Assembly (NCBI GenBank): GCA_902805775.1
Contig: CADCUB010000120.1
Location: 1-64,000, forward strand
Direction: 5' to 3'
Origin: an uncultured Frankineae bacterium
Lineage (GTDB): Bacteria; Actinomycetota; Actinomycetes; Mycobacteriales; SCTD01
DNA length: 64,000 nucleotides
Shown here: positions 31,501 through 40,674 of the stretch, in pieces
How the letters are laid out: each line of letters opens with the position of its first letter
Position numbering within the stretch: the first letter of the stretch is position 1
Notes under the pieces: generated by a model
Seen by the model: the letters and a program-made list of their open reading frames with translations, nothing else
The model's database searches: none
What the model was told of the DNA's origin: nothing
Program-made: the position numbers and the translations under genes

Positions 31501-32389
31501 GCTGCGGCCGGAGGTGCAGCAGGCGCTGTCGGCGGCGTCGTCGCTGGAGCGGACGGGGCTGACGTCGTGGGACGTCGGGACGGTGCCGCGGGAGGTCACC
31601 CAGGGCAACGTGCGCGGCTTCCCTGCGCTCGTCGACGAGGGCAGCTCGGTGTCGCTGCAGGTGCTCTGGACGCCCGCCGAGCAGGTCGCGGCCCACTGGC
31701 GCGGGGTGCGGCGGCTCCTGCTGCTGAGCCTGCCGTCACCGGTCAAGGCGCTGCAGGGGCGGCTGACCAACGCCACCAAGCTGGCGCTCACCCGCAACCC
31801 GCACGGCAGCGTCGCGGCCGTCCTCGACGACTGCGCCGTGGCTGCGGCGGACGCCCTGATGGGCGCCTCCGGAGGGGTGGTGCAGGACGCGGAGGGCTTC
31901 GAGCGGCTGCGGGAGGCGGTCCGGCCCAGGCTGGTGCCCGCGCTCGAGGAGGTGCTGACAGCGGTCACCTCGGTGCTGTCGTCCTGGTACGACCTGCGCG
32001 CCCGCCTCGAGGCCGAGCGGAGGCCGGCGCTCGCGACCTCGGTGGCGGACATGCGCGCGCAGCTCGACCGGCTGGTCTTCCCGGGGTTCGTCACCGCGAC
32101 GGGCGCGTCACGGCTGGCCGACGCGCAGCGCTACCTGTCGGCGCTCGAGGTGCGGCTGCGCAAGCTGCCGGACGACCCGGCCCGCGACCGGCTCTGGACC
32201 GCGCAGGTGGCCCGCGTGCAGGCCGAGGTGGACGACGTCGCCCGCCGGGTGCCGGCGTCGCCCGCGCTCGAGCAGGTCCGCTGGATGGTCGAAGAGCTGC
32301 GGATCAGCCTGTTCGCGCAGCCCATGCGCACGCGCGGCCCGGTGTCGGACAAGCGCATCTACAAGGCCCTCGACGCGCTGCTGCCGTAG
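28526..32389 (+). CDS. hrpA: ATP-dependent RNA helicase HrpA
   Basis: 1287 aa; [56 protein letters not shown]. Confidence 0.93.
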   Translation: [1287 protein letters not shown]

Positions 32390-32507
32390 GGGGCGGCGCT
32401 GCTGCCTGCAGAGGGAGCCCGTCGCTCGTCGCCCGTTGCCGGACGCCCGTCCCCGTCATCCGTCGCCGGACGCCGCAACGCGGGCTGGGCAGCACGAGCT
32501 CACCCGC

Positions 32508-32547
32508 CTACGGAACTGCCCTCGGAAGTGAGGGCAGTTCCGCAGGC
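32508..32547. repeat. Palindromic hairpin repeat copy 1
   Basis: ctaCGGAACTGCCCTCggaagtGAGGGCAGTTCCGcaggc, perfect 13-bp stem. Confidence 0.9.
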
Positions 32548-32574
32548 CGGCCGCAGGACCGCCTCTCTGCCCGG

Positions 32575-32614
32575 CTACGGAACTGCCCTCGCAGGTGAGG
32601 GCAGTTCCGCAGGC
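32575..32614. repeat. Palindromic hairpin repeat copy 2
   Basis: ctaCGGAACTGCCCTCgcaggtGAGGGCAGTTCCGcaggc, 38/40 identical to copy 1, differences only in loop. Confidence 0.9.
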
Positions 32615-32721
32615 AGCCCGCAGAGACCCGGCCGCTGCGCCGCGGCCGAGGTCGGACGCAACCTGCGGGCGCTCGGCCGCGTCCTGCTCGACGGAAGACC
32701 CCAGCGCCCGAGGAGCCCGTC

Positions 32722-33693
32722 GTGTCCCGCACCACCGTCCCCCCGTCCACGCGGACGACCGCCGCCGGACTCACTGCAGTGGCCCTGCTCTTGACCGGGT
32801 GCGGGGTCGACAGCCCACGTGTGCGCGTGGTGGTCGCCGAGCGCTCGCCCGCCCCCACCGCGGTCGTCCCCACCGTGGTCGCGCCCTCCCCGACGGCCAC
32901 CCCGACCTCCCCGACGGCCACCCCGGCCATGCCGACGGCTGCTCCGACCGGCAGCGCGTCGCCGTCCGCCGTCGCTCCGACGCCGGGCGCCTCCCTCACC
33001 CCGGCAGCCCCCTCCGCTCCGCCGCCGACATCGCCGCCCGCCTCAGCGCCGGCAGTCGACGTCGCCGCCGTGCAGCGCCGGTTGGTCGAGCTCCGCTACT
33101 ACGCGGCGGAGGTCGACGGACGACCGGGTCCCGCGCTGCGCAGCGCCGTCATGGCGTTCCAGAAGGTCAACGGCCTGACGGCCGACGGCGTGGTCGGCCC
33201 CCGGACCCTCGCTGCCCTGGACTCGCCGCGCTCGCCCGTCCTGAGGACGTCCTCACCCGCCGACCGCGTCGAGGTCGACCTCGACCGGCAGGTGCTGCAC
33301 GTCGTCGAGGACGGACGGGTCGTGCGGACCATGGCGGTGAGCTCAGGCAACGGCGAGAGCTACCGGCAGGAGGACGGCACCCGTGCGCGGGCGCTCACGC
33401 CGGTCGGCACGTACCGGATCGAACGGCGCATCGTCGGCGTCCGCGAGGCCGACCTGGGCACGCTGTACGACCCGCAGTACTTCCACCGCGGCTGGGCCAT
33501 CCACGGCTCGGAGAGCGTCCCCGCCTGGCCGGCCAGCCACGGCTGCGTCCGGGTCAGCCGGGCCGACGCTCGGGCCCTGCTCCGGCTGATCGACGTCGGG
33601 ACGACGGTGCACCTCCACGGCGGCACGCACGTCTTCTCGGCCGGCAGCCGGGCGGCCGGAACGAGCACCCCGACCGGTGACGCCACCGGCTGA
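32722..33693 (+). CDS. Lipoprotein L,D-transpeptidase with peptidoglycan-binding domain
   Basis: Lipobox LLLTGC, Pro/Thr-rich linker, AVQRRLVELRYYAAEVDGRPGPALRSAVMAFQKVNGL, YkuD motif IHGSESVPAWPASHGCVRVS. Confidence 0.92.
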   Translation: MSRTTVPPSTRTTAAGLTAVALLLTGCGVDSPRVRVVVAERSPAPTAVVPTVVAPSPTATPTSPTATPAMPTAAPTGSASPSAVAPTPGASLTPAAPSAPPPTSPPASAPAVDVAAVQRRLVELRYYAAEVDGRPGPALRSAVMAFQKVNGLTADGVVGPRTLAALDSPRSPVLRTSSPADRVEVDLDRQVLHVVEDGRVVRTMAVSSGNGESYRQEDGTRARALTPVGTYRIERRIVGVREADLGTLYDPQYFHRGWAIHGSESVPAWPASHGCVRVSRADARALLRLIDVGTTVHLHGGTHVFSAGSRAAGTSTPTGDATG

Positions 33694-33732
33694 GGCCCCG
33701 GCCTGGGCCGTACGGGCGCACCCGACCCGCGG

Positions 33733-33939
33733 TCAGCGGACCGGACGCTCGAAGGTCGCCAGCAGGCCGTCGGTGCCACCGGGACCGATCCGGCCCTTGA
33801 CGGTGACCGAGGTGAGGGCCTTGAGCTGCCAGCCCTCACGGGCGTGGTCGTTGAGGACCTTCTCCACCTTGCCACCGCTCATCTTCCCGCCGACCAGGCC
33901 CTCCCGGATCTCGACCACCGAGTACTCGTAGCGCTGCAC
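33733..33939 (-). CDS. DUF4177-like small protein
   Basis: VQRYEYSVVEIREGLVGGKMSGGKVEKVLNDHAREGWQLKALTSVTVKGRIGPGGTDGLLATFER. Confidence 0.8.
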   Translation of the reverse strand: MQRYEYSVVEIREGLVGGKMSGGKVEKVLNDHAREGWQLKALTSVTVKGRIGPGGTDGLLATFERPVR

Positions 33940-34017
33940 GTCCGCTCCTGACTGTCCGGGCGACCCGGTGGCCGCCACGTGAGCAGAGTGCCCGCCCCCG
34001 GCTGGCACGATGTCGCG

Positions 34018-34764
34018 GTGCTCCGGACGGTGACGGCTCTGCGCTACGTGATGCCGCTGCGCGAGGGCGGCTCGCTGCCGGGGATCATGGAGGCGGACGA
34101 CCTCGGCACCTGGGTGGTGAAGTACGTCGGCGCCGGACAGGGGCGCAAGGTCCTGGTCGCGGAGGTGCTGGTCGGTGAGCTCGCCCGCAGCCTGGGCCTG
34201 CCGGTGCCCGAGCTCGTCCTGGTCGACGTCGACCCGGTGCTCGGCCGGGCCGAGCCCGACGAGGAGGTGCAGGACCTCCTGCGCGCCAGCCCGGGGATCA
34301 ACCTGGGCACCGACTACCTGCCCGGCGCCCTGGGGTTCGACCCCAACGCGCACGTCGTCGATCCCGACCTCGCCAGCAGGGTCCTGTGGCTGGACGCGCT
34401 CGTCGGCAACGTCGACCGCAGCTGGCGCAACCCCAACCTGCTGATGTGGCACCGCCGGCTCCACCTCATCGACCACGGCGCCTGCCTGGTGTTCCACCAC
34501 GACTGGTCCCGTGCCGAGCGGGCGGCGACCCGGCCGTACGCCGCGGACGACCACGTCCTGGCCGGGCAGGCGACGCGGCGGGCGCAGGCCGGGGAGGCGC
34601 TGGCGGCGCAGGTGACCCGCGAGCGGCTCGAGCGGGCGGTCGCGCTGGTGCCCGGCGTCTGGCTGGAGGACGAGCCGGGCTTCGCCGACGCCGACGCGGT
34701 GCGGGCCGCCTACGTCGACCACCTGCTGCGCCGCCTCGACGCACGTGAGGTCTGGCAGCCGTGA
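34018..34764 (+). CDS. HipA-like kinase family protein
   Basis: GTWVVKYVGAGQGRKVLVAEVLVGELARSLGLPVPELVLVDV; LVGNVDRSWRNPNLLMW and LHLIDHGACLVF; CACGAT-N6-GTG start. Confidence 0.8.
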   Translation: MLRTVTALRYVMPLREGGSLPGIMEADDLGTWVVKYVGAGQGRKVLVAEVLVGELARSLGLPVPELVLVDVDPVLGRAEPDEEVQDLLRASPGINLGTDYLPGALGFDPNAHVVDPDLASRVLWLDALVGNVDRSWRNPNLLMWHRRLHLIDHGACLVFHHDWSRAERAATRPYAADDHVLAGQATRRAQAGEALAAQVTRERLERAVALVPGVWLEDEPGFADADAVRAAYVDHLLRRLDAREVWQP

Positions 34765-35132
34765 GCCGCGTCGTCTTCGAGTACGCCCTGGTGCGTGCGT
34801 CCCCGCGGGTCGACCGCGGGGAGTGCGTCAACGTCGGTGTGGTCCTGTACTGCCAGGCCCGCGACTTCCTGGCGGTGCAGGTGCACGTCGAGCCGCAGCG
34901 GCTGCGGCTGCTCGACGCCTCGGTCGACGTCGACGGCGTGACCGGTGCCGCTGCAGCGCTGCAGCGCACGTGCGCGGGGGAGGGGCCTGCGGGGGCGACG
35001 TCGCTCGGGCAGCGCTTCCGGTGGCTCACGTCGCCCCGGAGCACGGTGGTGCACACCGGTCCGGTGCACAGCGGCCTGACCGACGACCCGCGGGTCGAGC
35101 TGGGGCGGCTGGTCGACGTGCTGGTGCGCTGA
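34761..35132 (+). CDS. DUF3037 domain protein
   Basis: MSRVVFEYALVRASPRVDRGECVNVGVVLYCQARDFLAVQV; 4-bp overlap with the HipA-like gene. Confidence 0.88.
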   Translation: MSRVVFEYALVRASPRVDRGECVNVGVVLYCQARDFLAVQVHVEPQRLRLLDASVDVDGVTGAAAALQRTCAGEGPAGATSLGQRFRWLTSPRSTVVHTGPVHSGLTDDPRVELGRLVDVLVR

Positions 35133-35142
35133 CCCGGCAGGG

Positions 35143-36432
35143 TCAGCTCGACCGGCGGCGTCCGGACGTGAGCATGCTGCCCAGCCAGGCGGTGAGCAGG
35201 AACGCCGCGGGCGCCAGGTCGACCAGCGGGTCGGACGCGCCGGTCGTCGACCGGGACGGCACGGCGAGCAGCGTCGCCGGCTCGGCCTCCTGCGGGCCGG
35301 AGGCCGTCGCCGTCCGCCCGAGCAGGCGGTCGAGGGGAGAGGTCAGCGCGACCAGCTCGCCGGAGGTCCCGGCGGCGATGCCCACCGGCGGGGCGATGAC
35401 GGGGGCCGGCACCGGGGCCGGACCGGCGAGCGCGCTGAGCGGCGAGGACCCCCAGCTCAGTGACGGGAGGTAGCCGCTGCGACCGTTGCCGAGGAAGCCG
35501 CCGGACGAGCCCGAGCCGGTGCCGGATGAGATCTCAGCGCCGGGGGTGGTCGGGACCACAGGCGCGGGTGACCGCGTCGTGGCGCCACCGACGGAGACGC
35601 GCCGCGGCGACTCGAGAGGCCGCGGACCGGCGGTGCGGCCGCCGGTCGGGCCGGCAGCCGTCGGGTCGGCCGTGCGGGTCGGTGTGCCGGTCGGATCGGG
35701 GGTGGGGCCGGCGCTGCCGCCCGGAGTCGGACCGGTGGACCCGCCCGGGGTCGGCCCCGCAGTGGGATCCGGGCTCGGCGTGGGGCTCCCGGACCCGCCC
35801 GGAGTCGGACCTGCACTGCCGCCGGGGGTGGGGCTCGCACTGCCGCCGGGGGTGGGGCTCGCAATGACGTCGGGGGTGGGGCTCGCGCTGCCGTCGGGGG
35901 TGGGGCTCGCGCTGCCGTCGGGGGTGGGGCTCGCGCTGCCGCCGGGCGTGGGGCCGGCCGTCCCGCCCGGGGTCGGCTCCGGCGTGGGCGTGCCACCCGT
36001 CGTGGCGCCGCACGCTGCGAGGGTCAGCGCCGCGTCGGCAGCGCGGGCGCCGTCGACCACCACCTCGACCTCGACACGGGGGTCGTCGTCGGGCACCGCC
36101 TGCGCGTCGAGCGCGACGAGGAGGTCCCCGTCGGTGAGCGCGAGCGTGGCCGTCGTGCCGGCCGCCGCCCCGCCCGCCGGACCGTCACCGGCCCCGGGCA
36201 GCGCGGGCACGACGTCGCCGGAGGCCACCGAGACGACCGTCACCGCGGCCGGGTGCTCGCCCTCGCCCAGCCCGGACACCGCGAGCACCACACCGCAGGT
36301 CTCGGCGGCTGCCGTCACGCCGACCGAGGTGGCGGCGTGGGCGGGCAGGCTCAGCGCGAGCGTCACCGGCACGACGGCCAGGCCGGCAGCGGCCAGGCGC
36401 CGCCGGACAGCCGAGCGCACGGGGAGGGACAC
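35143..36432 (-). CDS. Exported Pro/Thr/Ser-repeat protein with C-terminal membrane segment
   Basis: Signal VRRRLAAAGLAVVPVTLALSLPAHA; repeats GSASPTPD; C-terminal VDLAPAAFLLTAWLGSMLTSGRRRSS; TACTCT-GACGGG-GTG start context supports 36432. Confidence 0.8.
   Translation of the reverse strand: MSLPVRSAVRRRLAAAGLAVVPVTLALSLPAHAATSVGVTAAAETCGVVLAVSGLGEGEHPAAVTVVSVASGDVVPALPGAGDGPAGGAAAGTTATLALTDGDLLVALDAQAVPDDDPRVEVEVVVDGARAADAALTLAACGATTGGTPTPEPTPGGTAGPTPGGSASPTPDGSASPTPDGSASPTPDVIASPTPGGSASPTPGGSAGPTPGGSGSPTPSPDPTAGPTPGGSTGPTPGGSAGPTPDPTGTPTRTADPTAAGPTGGRTAGPRPLESPRRVSVGGATTRSPAPVVPTTPGAEISSGTGSGSSGGFLGNGRSGYLPSLSWGSSPLSALAGPAPVPAPVIAPPVGIAAGTSGELVALTSPLDRLLGRTATASGPQEAEPATLLAVPSRSTTGASDPLVDLAPAAFLLTAWLGSMLTSGRRRSS
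35821..35940 (-). repeat. Five 24-bp tandem repeats encoding GSASPTP-type octapeptides
   Basis: Units gyCGGGGGTGGGGCTCGCrmTGmc at 35821, 35845, 35869, 35893, 35917; last three identical. Confidence 0.9.
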
Positions 36433-36519
36433 CCCGTCAGAGTACGGGCGCACCGCCGAACAGGGAAACCCGGTCGAGCGCTCCAGATCGCGGAGCGTCG
36501 TGCCGAAGACGAGCCCGGT

Positions 36520-37791
<1,272 letters not shown>

Positions 37792-37960
37792 GGTGCGGTC
37801 CTCCGACAGGTCAGCCGGCCCACGGCCTCCGGGGGATCGCCCCGTCGTACGGTGCCGGCGTGCGGGTGGGTGCAGATCTCGACGAGGGAGTGGGCGAGGT
37901 GCTCCTCCCGGTGCTCGGAACCGTACCCGGTGCCCTTCCGCCCCGGCAGGGGCGCCGCCC

Positions 37961-38488
37961 GTGACCGAGGAGCACGACGCACCGCTGGTCGTCACGCTGC
38001 TGCTCGACCCGCAGGCCTCGGCGCGCTTCGACGCCCTGCGGCGGGCGCACTTCCCGCCCGAGCGCAACCACCTGCAGGCGCACGTCACCCTCTTCCACGC
38101 ACTGCCCGGCGCGCAGCTGGCCCGGGTGCGGAACGACCTGGCGCAGGTCGCGCAGCGGCCGCCGTTCCCGGTCACGGTGGCCCGCGTGCGCAGCCTCGGC
38201 CGCGGGGTGGCCTACGACCTGCGGGACGCGGAGCTGGACGCCGTCCGCGCCGAGCTGGCCCGGCGCTGGGCGGCGGAGCTGACGCCGCAGGACGCCCGGC
38301 CGCACCGGGCGCACGTGACCGTGCAGAACAAGGTGGACCCGCACACCGCCCGCGCACTGCTGGCCGAGCTGCAGACCGGCTTCGCGCCGTACGCCGTGAC
38401 CGCCGTGGGGCTGGCGCTGTGGCGCTACCTCGGCGGTCCGTGGGAGCCGCTCGGCGACTACCGCTTCTCGCCGGCCGCGACCGGGTGA
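37961..38488 (+). CDS. 2'-5' RNA ligase family protein
   Basis: NHLQAHVTLFHALPG and RPHRAHVTVQNKVDP (two HxT motifs). Confidence 0.85.
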   Translation: MTEEHDAPLVVTLLLDPQASARFDALRRAHFPPERNHLQAHVTLFHALPGAQLARVRNDLAQVAQRPPFPVTVARVRSLGRGVAYDLRDAELDAVRAELARRWAAELTPQDARPHRAHVTVQNKVDPHTARALLAELQTGFAPYAVTAVGLALWRYLGGPWEPLGDYRFSPAATG

Positions 38489-39942
38489 CCGGCGATCCGC
38501 TCGGCGTCGGAGGTCTCGGACGAGCCGGCCTCGGTGCTCGGGTCGGTGTTGCTGTCGCGGTCGGTGACCGACAGACCGTCCAGGCTCTGGCTCGTCTGGC
38601 CGAGTGAGCCGCGGTCCTCGACCTCGGCGTGGTTGATGCGCTGCAGCTGCGTGCGCGCCACCACCTGCTGGTAGGTGGCGGTGCGCTCGGACCGGCCGCG
38701 GCCGATGAAGCTCACCGACCAGTGCATGAGCGCGGTGATGCGGTTCTTGAAGGCCGTGAGGTAGAGCAGGTGGACGACCAGCCAGGCGACCCAGGCCGGG
38801 AAGCCGCGCAGGCGGACCTTGCCGATGCTCGCCACCGCCCGGAAGCGCGAGATCGTCGCCATCGAGCCCTTGTCGAAGTACTTGAAGGGCTTGCCGCCGG
38901 GCCGGCCCGCGACGCGCGCCTGGATGTCCTTGGCGGCGTGCTTGGCCCCCTGGATCGCCACGGGGGAGACGCCGGGCAGCCGGTCCAGGCCCATCATGTC
39001 GCCCACGACGTAGACCTCCGGGTGCCCCGGCAGCGTCAGGTCGCGGTTGACCTGCACCCGCCCGCTGCGGTCGAGCTGCGCGCCCGACTGCTCCGCGAGC
39101 TGCTTGCCGAGGGGGGAGGCGGCGACACCGGCGGCCCAGATCTTGGTCCGCGCCTCGATGCGCCGGTGCGTGCCGTCCTTGTCCTTGACCTCGATGCCGT
39201 GCTCGTCGACGTCGACCACCATGGCGCCGAGCTGGACCTCGACGCCCATGTCCTCGAGCTCCTCGCGGGCGTGGGCCGACAGGGCGTCGCCGAAGGTGCC
39301 GAGGACGGCGTCGGCGGCGTCGAGCAGCACCACGCGCGTCGTCGAGGGGTCGATGCGGCGGAAGTTGCTCTTGAGCGTGCGGCGGGAGAGCTCGGCGATC
39401 TGCCCGGCCATCTCGACGCCGGTCGGCCCGGCGCCGACCACGACGAAGGTCAGCCAGGCGTCGAGCTCGATCGGGTCGTCCTCGAGCTCGGCCAGCTCGT
39501 ACGCCCCGAAGATCCGCCCGCGCAGCTCGAGGGCGTCGTCGATCGACTTCATGCCCGGCGCGAACTCCGCGAACTGGTCGTTGCCGAAGTAGGACTGGCT
39601 CGAGCCGGCGGCGACGATCAGGGAGTCGTACGGCGTGACGGTCGTCTTGTCGAGGATCGTGTGGGTGACCGTCCGCGCGGCGAGGTCGATCCGCTCGACG
39701 TTGCCGAGCAGCACCCGGGCGTTCTCCTGTCGCCGCAGGATGTCGCGGGTCGTCGGGGCGATCTCGCCCTCGGACAGGATCCCCGTGGCGACCTGGTAGA
39801 GCAGCGGCTGGAACAGGTGGTGGGACGTGCGGTCGATGACCGTGACGTCGACGTCGGCGCGGCGCAGCGCCTTGGCGGCGAACAGGCCGCCGAAGCCCGA
39901 GCCGATGATGACCACCCGGTGGCGGTGTGCGGTCTGGGTCAT
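38458..39942 (-). CDS. ndh: Type II NADH dehydrogenase-like NAD(P)/FAD-dependent oxidoreductase
   Basis: 494 aa; RVVIIGSGFGGLFAAKALRRADVDVTVIDRTSHHLFQPLLYQVATGILSEGEIAPTTR. Confidence 0.92.
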   Translation of the reverse strand: MTQTAHRHRVVIIGSGFGGLFAAKALRRADVDVTVIDRTSHHLFQPLLYQVATGILSEGEIAPTTRDILRRQENARVLLGNVERIDLAARTVTHTILDKTTVTPYDSLIVAAGSSQSYFGNDQFAEFAPGMKSIDDALELRGRIFGAYELAELEDDPIELDAWLTFVVVGAGPTGVEMAGQIAELSRRTLKSNFRRIDPSTTRVVLLDAADAVLGTFGDALSAHAREELEDMGVEVQLGAMVVDVDEHGIEVKDKDGTHRRIEARTKIWAAGVAASPLGKQLAEQSGAQLDRSGRVQVNRDLTLPGHPEVYVVGDMMGLDRLPGVSPVAIQGAKHAAKDIQARVAGRPGGKPFKYFDKGSMATISRFRAVASIGKVRLRGFPAWVAWLVVHLLYLTAFKNRITALMHWSVSFIGRGRSERTATYQQVVARTQLQRINHAEVEDRGSLGQTSQSLDGLSVTDRDSNTDPSTEAGSSETSDAERIAGHPVAAGEKR

Positions 39943-40070
39943 GTCTCGTCCTCCTCGGGGGTCGGGCACCAGCATGTCCAACCCGGCGCCGGTGTCCGTC
40001 CGTCCCCCTACCCCTGCGAGACTGGACACACCTGTCGCGGTGCTCGCGCAGGCCGGAGGAGGACCGCACG

Positions 40071-40598
40071 GTGCCGCACGAGCTGTCCTCGCCGGCGGTG
40101 CTGGCCGAGGTGAGGCGGGCGCGCACGGCCGACGTCCCGGGGATCCGGGCGCTCGTCGACGCCAACACCGCCGATCGCCGCCTGCTCGAGAAGGCCACCG
40201 TCACGCTCTACGAGGACGTGCAGGAGTTCTTCGTCGCGGTGGACGGTGACGAGGTGGTGGGCTGCGGAGCGCTGCACGTGCTGTGGGAGGACCTCGCCGA
40301 GGTGCGCACCCTCGCCGTCGCCCCGCACGTGCAGGGGCGGGGCATCGGCGCCGCGCTCCTGAGCCGCCTCGTCGAGAACGCCCGTGACCTGGGCGTGCGC
40401 CGGCTGTTCTGCCTCACCTTCGAGGTCGAGTTCTTCGCCCGTCACGGCTTCGTGCCGGTGCAGGAGGCGATCGTCGACCCGGCCGTGCAGGCCCAGATGC
40501 TGCAGTCGCCGGACGAGGGTGTCGCGGAGTTCCTCGACCTGGAGCGGGTCAAGCCCAACACGCTCGGCAACACGCGGATGCTCGCGCGGCTGGCCTGA
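40071..40598 (+). CDS. Amino-acid N-acetyltransferase (ArgA-type GNAT)
   Basis: VRRARTADVPGIRALVDANTADRRLLEKATVTLYEDVQEFFVA...GCGALHVLWEDLAEVRTLAV. Confidence 0.85.
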   Translation: MPHELSSPAVLAEVRRARTADVPGIRALVDANTADRRLLEKATVTLYEDVQEFFVAVDGDEVVGCGALHVLWEDLAEVRTLAVAPHVQGRGIGAALLSRLVENARDLGVRRLFCLTFEVEFFARHGFVPVQEAIVDPAVQAQMLQSPDEGVAEFLDLERVKPNTLGNTRMLARLA

Positions 40599-40643
40599 CG
40601 GTCGCGGAACAACGGGCGGCCCGCGTACGCTGACCTCTGTGTA

Positions 40644-40657
40644 GTTGCAAGTGCAAC
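40644..40657. promoter_or_regulatory. Operator-like palindrome upstream of pirin
   Basis: GTTGCA-AG-TGCAAC perfect dyad, 18-31 nt before the ATG and just downstream of a possible -10 TACGCT (40626-40631). Confidence 0.6.
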
Positions 40658-40674
40658 GACCTGAGGAGCCCGCC

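Noticed and set aside
28493-31696. 1067 aa minus-strand ORF
   Set aside because: Shadow of hrpA, no recognisable domain, composition typical of antisense frames
32890-32938. Possible CRISPR-like short repeats (CCCCGACGGCCACCCC)
   Set aside because: Just the Pro/Thr-rich linker of the lipoprotein L,D-transpeptidase
35690-35998. CRISPR or regulatory repeat array
   Set aside because: 24-bp contiguous tandem units without spacers, in frame with a PTS-rich protein
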